Below are positions 1 to 7,835 of a stretch of 17,548 bases of DNA, in pieces. The first letter of the stretch is position 1; each line of letters starts with the position of its first letter. The notes beneath the pieces are model-generated. The model ran no database searches. It was not told where the DNA came from and saw only the letters and a program-made list of their open reading frames with translations. This stretch comes from JAZNOQ01 sp045589215. GTDB taxonomy: Bacteria; Bacillota; Clostridia; Oscillospirales; CAG-272. The stretch spans positions 1 to 17,548 of the forward strand of contig JAZNOQ010000080.1 of assembly GCA_045589215.1 (NCBI GenBank), given 5' to 3'. A program made the translations under genes and the position numbers.

Positions 1-35
1 GATCCGCAAGTCGTTGCTTTGTACTTCATCTCTTA

Positions 36-55
36 TTGTTCAATTTTCAATGACC
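36..55 (-). promoter_or_regulatory. boxA-like rRNA leader antitermination motif (putative)
   Basis: Read on the minus strand this is GGTCATTGAAAATTGAACAA. It closely resembles the boxA-type segment of Bacillus/Clostridium rRNA leaders, remembered as GTTCTTTGAAAACTGAACAA (about 16 of 20 identical). It lies just downstream of two leftward consensus promoters, where an rRNA leader antiterminator is expected. The rRNA genes themselves would lie left of position 1 and are not seen, so this is an inference from motif and position. Confidence 0.5.
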
Positions 56-90
56 GTTTGCCGTGCGCCTTTTCGCGCGCCGACCTTGTT

Positions 91-119
91 ATTATACCAC
101 ACCACAAGGGGCTTGTCAA
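91..119 (-). promoter_or_regulatory. Consensus sigma-A promoter P1, leftward, probably for an rRNA operon
   Basis: On the minus strand a perfect -35 TTGACA (119-114) and a perfect -10 TATAAT (96-91) are separated by exactly 17 bp. Upstream (plus positions about 120-172) lie A-rich tracts when read on the minus strand, resembling an UP element. Transcription would run left out of the window through a boxA-like leader. Nothing in the window is downstream of it. Confidence 0.8.
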
Positions 120-250
120 TAGGTTTTTGAAAAGTTTTTTCAGGAATTTTGAAGTTTTTTCTTCAGAACCTCCGCAAAGCTTTTCCCTTGCCTGTCTTCC
201 TGCCTTCTCTTATGCGGGTTTTGCTGTCCCCTTTTTGCGGCAGCTTCCGT

Positions 251-279
251 ATTATAGCACAAACCGCCGCGCATGTCAA
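251..279 (-). promoter_or_regulatory. Consensus sigma-A promoter P2, leftward, upstream tandem copy
   Basis: A second perfect TTGACA (279-274), 17-bp spacer, TATAAT (256-251) on the minus strand, exactly 160 bp upstream of P1. It too has A-rich blocks upstream (about 283-310). Perfect tandem promoters are typical of rRNA operons in Firmicutes. The stretch 1-363 holds only these promoters and the leader; I see no credible gene in it. Confidence 0.8.
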
Positions 280-363
280 GCACTTTTTTCGAAGTTTTTT
301 GAGTTTTTCCAACTTGTCAATCCAATACAATCAAAAGGCTTTCACCTTAGACAAAATGCACAA

Positions 364-393
364 CGAGCCACACGCCGTTCGGCGCGTGGCTCG
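364..393 (-). terminator. Probable intrinsic terminator of spoIIE
   Basis: A 13-position GC-rich stem (12 pairs, one A-C mismatch) with a 4-base loop lies 27 bp beyond the spoIIE stop codon. Read on the minus strand it is followed by TTGTGCATTTTGTC, which is T-rich but interrupted, so the terminator may be imperfect. It separates spoIIE from the strong leftward promoters. Confidence 0.55.
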
Positions 394-420
394 CGGCAGA
401 AACGCTTTCCCGAAGAAGGA

Positions 421-3084
421 TCAACTCACTGCACGGGAAGGCTCCTTCTCTTCCTCCGCACTTTCCGCTTCTCCTATCGATAGCAGGATCACAGACCGAT
501 CGTCGAGATGCTCACCTTCCTTTTGAGATGCGTATCGCTGTGCATCCGCGATCCGCTCCGCCGCGCGCAAAAGCCCCTCGTCGCTCTCGGTCCCGTCTAG
601 CATCATTTCGAGGAATTCCCCATCCTCCCTGCCGTCGGCAACTCCATCGCTGATGATCACAACAAGATCGCCGTCATAAAGACGGAACGCGGTTTTCTGA
701 ACGTCCGCCTCCGACAGGATCCCGACAGGTGCCGTGCGCGAGCTCAGACGGAAAAGGTTTCCTTCTCTGTAAACAAAGCTCGGCGCGGCACCACTCTTCC
801 AAAAGATTCCCTCTCCCGTATATAGATCGACCTCCAGAAGATCGACCGTAGCACTTACCTCTCCGACAGCCCCCGCGGCAAGGAAATCGTTCAGCATCCG
901 AAGGATCACACCCGTATCTCCACCCGTCGCAAGCATTTTCTGTAAAAAGACCGTACAGATCCCCGACAGCTGTGCTGCTTTCCTTCCGCTTCCCATACCG
1001 TCCGAAAGGAGCGCAAAGCTTCGTCCGTCGCGGCTTTCAAATATCGCGATCGAATCTCCGCAAAGTCCCTCTTCTCGCCCATTATGGCAGGAGGGGCGTG
1101 AAACGTACGCATTCCGCACCCGATAGCGCGGCGCCGCAGGAACACGTACATCAAACAGCCCGCCGCCGCCCGGGATCGGAGTCAAGATCGGATCGCTCGG
1201 GAGAAACCCGAATACAGAGAGAAATTCCCGACGCTTTTCTTCATTCGAAAACAAGGCTTCCACCGCCTTCTCATCCACGCCCCATGCGTAAAGACACCCG
1301 CGCCTTCCTCCCGAGACAGCCACGCGGGACGGATGCACTCCGTTTGCCGCGAAAAAGCGTTCTCCGTCACAACTCTTGCGGTTGTCGATCTCATAGCGCT
1401 CAGGCGCACCACGCGAGGCAGATCGAAACAGCGATGCCGCCGCGCTGTAATCGGCAGACAGAAGCCCCGCCCTTTCGCGCTTCAGGTATGCCGCCGTCAG
1501 CTCTCCCGCCTCTTCGTTGATGCGGAGGAAGATCGCCCCGCTCATCTTACAGCGTCTGCGCACCTCCTCCGGGAAAGCGTCAACGTCAACCCGACCGCTC
1601 TTGTGAAGCTCGTCCGCCATATGACCGAGCGTTCCCGCCATACGGGCATACTCGCTTCCCCAGCATTGGGTACAAGAAACGCAGCTCGGGCAAAACTCAT
1701 CACACACCCGATCGCACACCCGCCGAAATTCCTCGGCAGACGGATATTTACTGCTTTCCGTAAGCGCGCGCAAGAGATCGGACACCGACAGGAATGCTCC
1801 GCAAAGGTCCTCAATCTTCCTCTCTTCATCATGAAGGCGTTCGGCGGCAAGGGAGGAACGCAAAATCGACATCCGATCCTCCTCTGCGCGCAGCTCATCT
1901 CCCTTGACATCCGCATGCTCCTCGGCACCGCTTTCTCCCTTTCTCGGAAGAGCCACGTCATCTCCGAGCGGAGTGCCCTCATTCGGGTTCGGCGTCTTTC
2001 CCGGAAGAAGTCCGAGCTTCTCTAAAACGCAAAACAGAAGAGCCGACGCGAGCAATGCAGGAAAAAGCACCGACAGTGCGCGGAGCCCGTATACGTAAAA
2101 GCCCCACGCCATTCCGACCGACAAGGCGCAAAGCGCCCCCATAAAGGCCGATACACGTCGCAGAGAGCCCGCCGCGAGTGCCGCAAACGCATAGAGCGGT
2201 GCGCTGACGGGATCGATCAGAACACCGAAAAGAAGCCCCGCAAGAATCGCATAGCTGATCCCTTTTCTGTGGGTGATCCAAAGTGTCGCGCCAAGCGCAA
2301 CGAACACCGAGAGCGCGATCTGATAAAAGTGCTCGCCCGAAAACGCGATCACAAGCATTCCGATCACGCCGAAAACGGTAGCAACACGGCGCAGGCTGTC
2401 AAGACTCACAGCACCCTCTTGCCATAATCCCGCGAGCAACCAAACCGCGATCGGAACGGTCACCATCAGGAAAAGCGATGACAGGAGATCATACACACGG
2501 TATCCACCCCCGATCATTCCGTACAGTCCCGAAAGAAAAGCCGCGACCGTACCGATCGCCATACGGAGCGCAATATGTTCCCCGAAAAGCTCCGCGCAAA
2601 AGGCGCCAAAGCTTCTGACGTCAGGCTCTCCCCCATTTTTCCACGGCAGAGCGACCGCCATGCGGGCGGCAATGCGGAGCAGGACCGCCGCAGTCGCCAC
2701 AACAGCCGAGATCGGCTGAAAGCTTTGTCCGAAGATCGGAAGTGCGGCGAGAAGTATTCCGCCGTAGATCCAACCAAGTCCACTTTCGGCGGCACACAGA
2801 AGCGCGATTCCAAAGGGCCTTGCCCCAAGAAACCACTCGCACCTTCCAAACAAAAACGCAAGCGCGAGGAGTCCTGCCCCCTTTGCAAGTAGCAAAACCG
2901 TTTGCCGCGTCAAAAGCCGCCGCGCGGCAATACCGAAGCGCGCGTGCTTGTCAGGTCGTCCCGAGGCGTTAACCTCCGCTTCCGATGCGATATCATACTC
3001 CTCCGCCCCGTCTGCAGGCTCGCCCCTTTCCGCCAATTCGTCCTCGTTCGCATTTTCACGCGCTTCCTCTTCCCATTCTTTCAT
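421..3084 (-). CDS. spoIIE: Stage II sporulation protein E, membrane-anchored PP2C phosphatase
   Basis: SpoIIE dephosphorylates the anti-anti-sigma factor SpoIIAA, releasing sigma-F in the forespore, and works at the polar septum with FtsZ. The 887-residue product has a charged N-terminus, then roughly ten hydrophobic segments (about 60-355) including the family-typical ARPFGIALL. A linker and central region follow, with a Cys cluster (457, 461, 465, 468, 471, 474). The C-terminal PP2C domain runs from about 665 to 870. Metal-binding Asp candidates are in CGDS (Asp677), LSDGMGSG (Asp695), ISDG (Asp813) and DDRS (Asp862). The length fits the family (B. subtilis about 827). I chose the ATG at 3084 because AAAGGA lies 11 bases upstream; an in-frame ATG at 3114 has no such site. 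The gene is monocistronic here, with a terminator beyond its stop. Confidence 0.95.
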   Translation of the reverse strand: MKEWEEEARENANEDELAERGEPADGAEEYDIASEAEVNASGRPDKHARFGIAARRLLTRQTVLLLAKGAGLLALAFLFGRCEWFLGARPFGIALLCAAESGLGWIYGGILLAALPIFGQSFQPISAVVATAAVLLRIAARMAVALPWKNGGEPDVRSFGAFCAELFGEHIALRMAIGTVAAFLSGLYGMIGGGYRVYDLLSSLFLMVTVPIAVWLLAGLWQEGAVSLDSLRRVATVFGVIGMLVIAFSGEHFYQIALSVFVALGATLWITHRKGISYAILAGLLFGVLIDPVSAPLYAFAALAAGSLRRVSAFMGALCALSVGMAWGFYVYGLRALSVLFPALLASALLFCVLEKLGLLPGKTPNPNEGTPLGDDVALPRKGESGAEEHADVKGDELRAEEDRMSILRSSLAAERLHDEERKIEDLCGAFLSVSDLLRALTESSKYPSAEEFRRVCDRVCDEFCPSCVSCTQCWGSEYARMAGTLGHMADELHKSGRVDVDAFPEEVRRRCKMSGAIFLRINEEAGELTAAYLKRERAGLLSADYSAAASLFRSASRGAPERYEIDNRKSCDGERFFAANGVHPSRVAVSGGRRGCLYAWGVDEKAVEALFSNEEKRREFLSVFGFLPSDPILTPIPGGGGLFDVRVPAAPRYRVRNAYVSRPSCHNGREEGLCGDSIAIFESRDGRSFALLSDGMGSGRKAAQLSGICTVFLQKMLATGGDTGVILRMLNDFLAAGAVGEVSATVDLLEVDLYTGEGIFWKSGAAPSFVYREGNLFRLSSRTAPVGILSEADVQKTAFRLYDGDLVVIISDGVADGREDGEFLEMMLDGTESDEGLLRAAERIADAQRYASQKEGEHLDDRSVILLSIGEAESAEEEKEPSRAVS

Positions 3085-3149
3085 TTTTACACATCCTTTC
3101 CGTTCCTCACACATTTCTTCGACCGTCCGTGTAAGGATCCTCTGTCGTA

Positions 3150-3179
3150 ATTATACCGCATAAGCGGTGCGAAACCGCT
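3150..3179 (-). promoter_or_regulatory. Putative spoIIE promoter (-10 only) with overlapping inverted repeats
   Basis: On the minus strand TATAAT (3155-3150) lies 65 bp upstream of the spoIIE start. At the 17-bp position there is only GCGGTT, a poor -35. This would fit an activator-dependent promoter such as a Spo0A-driven one, as known for spoIIE of B. subtilis, but no good 0A box is seen at the expected place. The -35 region consists of overlapping inverted repeats AGCGGT, ACCGCT and GCGGT. Confidence 0.4.
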
Positions 3180-3370
3180 CGAATACGGCGGCGCAAATCG
3201 TGCCGAGTGAGGGCGAAAAAAGCGAAACCGGATCATCTTTTCTCGTGTTTCGTCATCGGCGGCAACGATTTATAAAAATACACTTTCGAAGATCGGAAAT
3301 TTTTTCCGAACAAACGTTTTTTCTGTCGAACGATTTCTGAAAGAATACGGAAATATTTCGAGAAACTCTC
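3180..3370. other. Intergenic region between divergent spoIIE and SLOG gene
   Basis: This is the centre of a 358-bp gap between two divergently transcribed genes. It becomes AT-rich toward the right. It contains the 17-bp palindrome TCGGAAATTTTTTCCGA (3293-3309), which could be an operator or a minimal hairpin. I see no credible coding sequence, RNA gene or mobile element. Confidence 0.5.
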
Positions 3371-3399
3371 TTTACAAAATCAAAATACTCGAGTATAAT
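3371..3399 (+). promoter_or_regulatory. Sigma-A promoter for the SLOG-family gene
   Basis: TTTACA (3371-3376), a 17-bp spacer and a perfect TATAAT (3394-3399). The predicted start site is about 38 bp before the ATG, and AAAGGAGG lies in between. This implies vegetative, stand-alone expression of the downstream gene. Confidence 0.75.
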
Positions 3400-3442
3400 A
3401 TATTTATGGAAGAATTCTTCAAAAAAGAAAGGAGGAACGGTT

Positions 3443-3931
3443 ATGTGTGACCCTCAAACGATATGCTGCTTTACAGGTCATCGGACGATCCCCGCACAGC
3501 ATATGAGCCGCCTCTACCCGCTCCTCGACAAGGAGATCCTTTCCTTATACAATAAGGGCGTTCGCATCTTTCGGGCAGGCGGTGCAATGGGCTTTGACAC
3601 GATTGCCGCCTTGCGCGTTCTTTATTTAAAATCACAAGGGTACGAGCTAACCCTTGAGCTCATTTTACCATGTCGCGATCAAACGAGCCGATGGCCCCAA
3701 AGCGCCGTTCTCGATTACAATTTCATTCTATCACGTGCCGACTCGGTCCGATACGTTACCGAAGCCTACAACCGCTACTGTATGCTTCAGCGCGACCGAG
3801 CCCTCGTTGATGGAAGCGGATACTGTATTTCTTACCTGACCGAGAACCGAGGCGGAACCGCCTATACGGTAGCATACGCTCTGAAGAACGGGCTGACGCT
3901 CGTTAATCTCGGCAATTTCTTCCTTTCATAA
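3443..3931 (+). CDS. SLOG-domain protein of the DUF1273/YpsA type
   Basis: The 162-residue protein has the hallmarks of the DUF1273 (YpsA/YoqJ-like) branch of the SLOG superfamily, a Rossmann-like fold related to DprA and LOG and thought to bind nucleotides or nucleotide-derived ligands. Visible motifs are CFTGHR (9-14), GGAMGFD (46-52), ELILPC (72-77) with a following Gln-Trp pair, a YNRYCMLQRDR stretch (109-119) and the Gly-rich GGTAYT (137-142). No membrane segment or signal peptide is seen. GGAGG lies 7 bases before the ATG, making the start secure. It has its own promoter and terminator, so it is a single-gene unit. Its function is unknown here; YpsA of B. subtilis has been linked to cell division, but this copy need not share that role. 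Confidence 0.85.
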   Translation: MCDPQTICCFTGHRTIPAQHMSRLYPLLDKEILSLYNKGVRIFRAGGAMGFDTIAALRVLYLKSQGYELTLELILPCRDQTSRWPQSAVLDYNFILSRADSVRYVTEAYNRYCMLQRDRALVDGSGYCISYLTENRGGTAYTVAYALKNGLTLVNLGNFFLS

Positions 3932-3942
3932 ATAATAAAAGC

Positions 3943-3968
3943 GCGTCCTGCGGAAATCCGCAGGACGC
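3943..3968. terminator. Bidirectional intrinsic terminator
   Basis: A perfect 11-bp stem (GCGTCCTGCGG and its complement) with an AAAT loop. It is followed by TTCTGTTATAT on the plus strand and by GCTTTTATTATTT on the minus strand. It lies between two convergent genes (stop codons ending at 3931 and 3994) and probably serves both. Confidence 0.85.
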
Positions 3969-3993
3969 TTCTGTTATATACAATTTTTAACGC

Positions 3994-6591
3994 TTAAGAG
4001 CGGGAGCCGGGACGGCGAATCTCACGGAGCTTCGCTTCCTGCTCCGCGGTGATACGCGCGATCTCTTCTTCTCTCTTCTTCACCTTGATGCGGTGTCTGA
4101 CCGTAAAGAAGACAGTAGCCGCAATCACGAGCACAACACCAACAATCACGCCAACGATGATCCAAATGTTACGGATGTGCGTCTTATACTGGGGCGTTCC
4201 CTTCAGGTAGCAATTCACAAAGCCTGCGGGAGCATAGTAGTTGCCCTCGTGATCGGTCAGCATCTTGTCATTGACAAGTACTGCGTTCTGGTTATAAATG
4301 ATCGGAATAACAGGCATCTGCGACAGCAGGTATTCCTCTGCCTTGTGCAGAAGCTCTGCACGCTTTCTCAGATTCTTTTCCGCATAAACCGCTTCGATCA
4401 TCTCGTTATAGGTCTCGTCCTCAAATCCCGTGATATGTGTAGCGGGAATGTACTGCGGCTCGCCGTATTCGTCGAAGTTCTGCATGTTCATGCCCATACC
4501 CGAGAAGAGCGTCGCAAAGGGTGCAAGCACGCTGTACGCGTCTACCGAATATGCCACCATATCCATTGCAATGACCTGATAATCACCCGAATTGACCGAT
4601 TCGAGCCACATATCGTCCTTAACGTCCGACAGAAGCTCTTCTGTGGTCATCCAATAATGCTCGTTGTCGACCGTTCTGAGCGCATCGAGCTGAACGTTGA
4701 AGCCGACTTCCTCCCACGCGCTTGCAACGGTTGTCGCGATCATTTCGTGTACCTCGTCGTATGCCGCATAGGACAGCTTCAGCACGTACTCCGAAGGATC
4801 GATCCCCGATTCCGTGACCTTTTCACGAGCCGCATCGGTGTTTGCTTTTTTCGAAAGATAGTCGGAGCCCTCCTCGCGGAAGGTCTTCTTCGCGGAATCC
4901 GTAGCGAACACGCCCGTCGGAACAAGTGCCGCGGCAGCTTCCGCAAAGACAACGGCATTCGCGATCGTGTCTCGGTCGATCGCAAGCGAGAGTGCCTGGC
5001 GAATGCTCAAATTCGAAAGAATATTCTCGCCAAGGATCGGGAATCCGTCGGAGCCCGTGTAAACCGCCTTGCCGGCCTCGGTGTAATAGATCAGGTTTCC
5101 GTTGTCGTCATAGGTATGCTTATAACGAATGGACTTGCCGTTTTCGTCGATCGTGATGATCGCCATTGTTTCGGGATTGAAGCGGTACTTCGTCCCCTCC
5201 GAGTCATAAAGCTCGGGAATGCCGTCCTCATTATACGAGATCCAGCTGTATTTTACGATCGCATTCTGATTTAGATAGTACGTATGAGTGGAAAGGTTAT
5301 CGGTCTTCGTCACGGAATCCGCATAGTTCGAACGGAGCGAAAGCGGAATATCACCGACGTAAAAGATCTCGCCATTCTCATAAGAAGCCATCAGATCTTC
5401 ATCGGACTTGCTGTAATCAATGATCAGACGGTACGGAATAACGACCTCGTCGACCTTCCAATTGTCCCTATCCATATCCTTGAAGTAGTACGAGTTTCTT
5501 TCAAGAACAAGCTGGGGAGAGTTCTGGGGCGTGGTCGTGTAATCGGAAACCGAGCCCTTGAGCATCAGGCAATTGTTCACGATCTCCTGATACTTTTCGC
5601 GCTCCTCTGGCTTCTGGGAGTTCTCGTAATTCGCCATAGTAAGCTTGGAATACGCACACTTCTGACCGTTTTCATCCACATAGTAGTAAACGCCCTTCTC
5701 GAGCTTTACGAGAGCTGCGGGATCGGTAGCGTCCTGCACATAGTAGCAGTACAGGAACTCGCCGTTTTCGCCCAGCAGATAATTTCCGTCATCATCCTTT
5801 ACCGGATCATCGGGATATACAGCGGTACGAAGCTTGAAAGGTCCGGATGCCGCCATCGTAGCACCCTTCTTCGCCCAGTCGTTGTAAAGTCGAACTCTCT
5901 TATAAACCATCTCGCCCGTCGAAGGATCGGTGCCGAGAGGGATCTCGTAGTAGGAAGCCTTGGTCGCAAGGTTTTCGCGCAGAGGAGCGAGCGCATAGCT
6001 CGTCAGGTTCAGAAGGAACTGATCGCAATCGATCGGACCCTCAAAGAAGACCTCGACCAGCTTATCGTTCGGTGCGGACAGGCCAATGTTATCAATCGAG
6101 GTGTCGCCCTGATTCGCAAGGCGAGCATTTTTGATATCAAACAGAAGGCATGCGGCACCGTAAGACGCTTCAACCTCAAGAGCGCGCTTCCAGGAATACA
6201 CGAAGTCATTTGCGGAAACGTACGTACCGTCACTCCAATAGGTATCTGCGATATGGAGGGAGAGCTTATACTCACCCTTTTCCTCGTCCACCTCGTATGT
6301 ATACTTTTCGATCAGATTGCTGTTGATCTTGCCCTTTTCGTCAAGATAGAAGGTCGGCTCATACAGAAGGCTGATGATCTTCATTGCAGCCTCGTTATTG
6401 TATGCATTGGCGGGATCAAAGTCATATATCATTTCGGTCAGATACATCGTGATCTGGGCGCCCTTGAGTATTTCCTCCTCTTCCTTCGTCAGCTGCTCCT
6501 CTCTCTTTTCTTCAAACTGAACACTACAGGATGCAAAGCAAGCCAGCACCAGAAGAAGACAAAGTGTGAGAGCAAAGAAACGCTTCATCAT
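3994..6591 (-). CDS. Peptide-type ABC transporter substrate-binding lipoprotein with C-terminal membrane anchor
   Basis: This 865-residue protein belongs to the SBP_bac_5 (oligopeptide/dipeptide-binding, OppA/DppA) family. A lipoprotein signal peptide ends at FASC, with lipidation expected at Cys22. The family core is visible as the SDGTYVSANDFVYSWKRALE block (120-139), the SIRQALSLAIDRDTIANAV block (529-547) and the C-terminal lobe to about 800. It is longer than the usual 500-600 residues because of insertions near 215-350 and 448-520 that carry repeated DENG/DDNG-x-x-x-Y units. Unusually, a hydrophobic helix (about 809-831) and a basic, charged tail (832-865) follow the binding domain. No permease or ATPase gene is adjacent, so partners and ligand are unknown. 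The first of two adjacent ATGs fits the GAGGAGGAA site best. Confidence 0.88.
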   Translation of the reverse strand: MMKRFFALTLCLLLVLACFASCSVQFEEKREEQLTKEEEEILKGAQITMYLTEMIYDFDPANAYNNEAAMKIISLLYEPTFYLDEKGKINSNLIEKYTYEVDEEKGEYKLSLHIADTYWSDGTYVSANDFVYSWKRALEVEASYGAACLLFDIKNARLANQGDTSIDNIGLSAPNDKLVEVFFEGPIDCDQFLLNLTSYALAPLRENLATKASYYEIPLGTDPSTGEMVYKRVRLYNDWAKKGATMAASGPFKLRTAVYPDDPVKDDDGNYLLGENGEFLYCYYVQDATDPAALVKLEKGVYYYVDENGQKCAYSKLTMANYENSQKPEEREKYQEIVNNCLMLKGSVSDYTTTPQNSPQLVLERNSYYFKDMDRDNWKVDEVVIPYRLIIDYSKSDEDLMASYENGEIFYVGDIPLSLRSNYADSVTKTDNLSTHTYYLNQNAIVKYSWISYNEDGIPELYDSEGTKYRFNPETMAIITIDENGKSIRYKHTYDDNGNLIYYTEAGKAVYTGSDGFPILGENILSNLSIRQALSLAIDRDTIANAVVFAEAAAALVPTGVFATDSAKKTFREEGSDYLSKKANTDAAREKVTESGIDPSEYVLKLSYAAYDEVHEMIATTVASAWEEVGFNVQLDALRTVDNEHYWMTTEELLSDVKDDMWLESVNSGDYQVIAMDMVAYSVDAYSVLAPFATLFSGMGMNMQNFDEYGEPQYIPATHITGFEDETYNEMIEAVYAEKNLRKRAELLHKAEEYLLSQMPVIPIIYNQNAVLVNDKMLTDHEGNYYAPAGFVNCYLKGTPQYKTHIRNIWIIVGVIVGVVLVIAATVFFTVRHRIKVKKREEEIARITAEQEAKLREIRRPGSRS

Positions 6592-6666
6592 TGTTGGGAA
6601 TTCCTCCTCGTGAAAGAAAGTTTTACAGATATCTCGAAATGAGCATATCTTTTCATGCTACCGATT

Positions 6667-6695
6667 ATTATAACACAAAAAGGCGTGATAATCAA
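6667..6695 (-). promoter_or_regulatory. Sigma-A promoter for the substrate-binding protein gene
   Basis: On the minus strand TTGATT (6695-6690), 17-bp spacer, perfect TATAAT (6672-6667). The leader to the ATG at 6591 is about 70 bases and contains the GAGGAGGAA site at 6609-6601. Confidence 0.65.
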
Positions 6696-6805
6696 CGATT
6701 TTCCGCAAAGTCGAAGAATATTCGGACGAATGCACAATTCGTTTTTTGAAAATATGTGCATTTTCACAATTTGTCTTTTGTTTCACGCAGAAAAAGCCCC
6801 TTCAT

Positions 6806-6836
6806 CGAATATTCCAAAGTTGAAAGCCGCATACTC
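6806..6836 (+). promoter_or_regulatory. Putative forespore sigma-G/sigma-F promoter for gpr
   Basis: CGAATA (6806-6811), an 18-bp spacer and CATACTC (6830-6836) match the remembered forespore consensus (GHATR at -35, CATNHTA at -10) except for the last -10 base. Its placement right before gpr, a known sigma-F/G target in Bacillus, supports it. The predicted start near 6843 would leave a leader of only about 11 bases. Confidence 0.5.
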
Positions 6837-6853
6837 AAAGCGGAGGTGAACCG

Positions 6854-7831
6854 ATGAAAAAAGCTTCATTTTTTACAGAACCGCAAAAATCAGGCACTTA
6901 TGAGACAACAAATTCTTCCCGTTTCCTTCGCACCGATCTAGCCTGCGAAGCTCCCGATCCGAATGCTTCGGCGGGAAGCGAGGGCTCCTCGTATCGGGAA
7001 TACCGCCGAGGCAGACTTTCGGTCGCTCGCTTACAGATCGAAAACCGTGAGGGCGAGGCTCGCTTTCATCGAGAGATCGGAACCTACGTCACGATTACGA
7101 CAGGTCAGATACTGCTCCTTTCTCCTGAGGAGACCCAAGTGCTGAACGAGATCCTCGTGTCCGAGCTGCACCGCATGGCAGAACGGCTGACAGAGCGACC
7201 GATCGACCACGCACTGCGCGTACTTGTCGCAGGTCTCGGAAACGCCCACATGACCGCAGACGCACTCGGTCCCGAAGCCGTTCGAACGCTCCCCGTCACG
7301 CGCCACCTTCGGGAGTCCGAGGACCCTGCCCTTCTGAATGAGGGGCGCAGGTACGCCTCCATCTCGGTCATCGCCCCCGGAGTCCTTGCACAGACCGGCA
7401 TTGAAACGCTCGAGCTCATTCGCGGTGCCGCAAAAACCGTCCATCCCGATCTTCTGATCGTAATAGACGCGCTTGCCGCGCGAAGCTGTGAGCGTCTTGC
7501 GACGACGGTACAGCTTTCGGACACGGGGATCCGTCCGGGCTCCGGTATCGGAAACAGCCGTGAGGCACTGAACCGAGAAGCCATCGGATGTCCCGTGATC
7601 GCGATCGGCGTACCCACCGTGGTGGATTCCTCTGCACTCGTCTACGACGCGCTTGCGCGCGCGGGGATCCGTGAAAACGAGATCAGCCCCGAGCTTTTTT
7701 CGGTGCTCGAAAACGGGAAGAGCTTTTTCGTCTCCCCAAAAGAGATCGACGTGCTCACAAAGGCTTTTGCCGAGTTGCTTTCGGGCGCCATCGCCGATGC
7801 CTTCACCATTGGGGATACGGCGACCGTCTGA
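6854..7831 (+). CDS. gpr: Germination protease (spore protease), degrades SASP proteins
   Basis: GPR is made as a zymogen in the forespore, self-processes, and on germination digests the small acid-soluble proteins that coat spore DNA (peptidase family A25). The 325-residue length fits. Visible are RTDLA (26-30), which marks the propeptide cleavage region, then VAGLGNAHMTADALGP (125-140) and VTRHL (148-152). VIDALAARS (203-211) and the stretch LSDTGIRPGSGIGNSRE (221-237) follow. Asp136 and Asp205 correspond to the two catalytic Asp residues described for the Bacillus enzyme. GGAGGTGA lies just before the ATG, so the start is firm. It stands alone, behind a putative forespore promoter, and converges on the sugar transferase gene with only 4 bp between stop codons. 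Confidence 0.95.
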   Translation: MKKASFFTEPQKSGTYETTNSSRFLRTDLACEAPDPNASAGSEGSSYREYRRGRLSVARLQIENREGEARFHREIGTYVTITTGQILLLSPEETQVLNEILVSELHRMAERLTERPIDHALRVLVAGLGNAHMTADALGPEAVRTLPVTRHLRESEDPALLNEGRRYASISVIAPGVLAQTGIETLELIRGAAKTVHPDLLIVIDALAARSCERLATTVQLSDTGIRPGSGIGNSREALNREAIGCPVIAIGVPTVVDSSALVYDALARAGIRENEISPELFSVLENGKSFFVSPKEIDVLTKAFAELLSGAIADAFTIGDTATV

Positions 7832-7835
7832 CACC

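Noticed and set aside
315..320. A third minus-strand TTGACA upstream of P2
   Set aside because: At 17 bp the -10 would be AAACTT, too far from TATAAT to count as a promoter.
3324..3330. TGTCGAA resembling a Spo0A box
   Set aside because: A 7-base match is expected by chance. It is about 170 bp from the spoIIE -10, and no second box is nearby.
4093..6642. Long plus-strand ORFs (393 and 452 codons) antisense to the substrate-binding protein gene
   Set aside because: They lie fully opposite a well-supported gene, lack family motifs, and are explained by sense codons that seldom create antisense stops.
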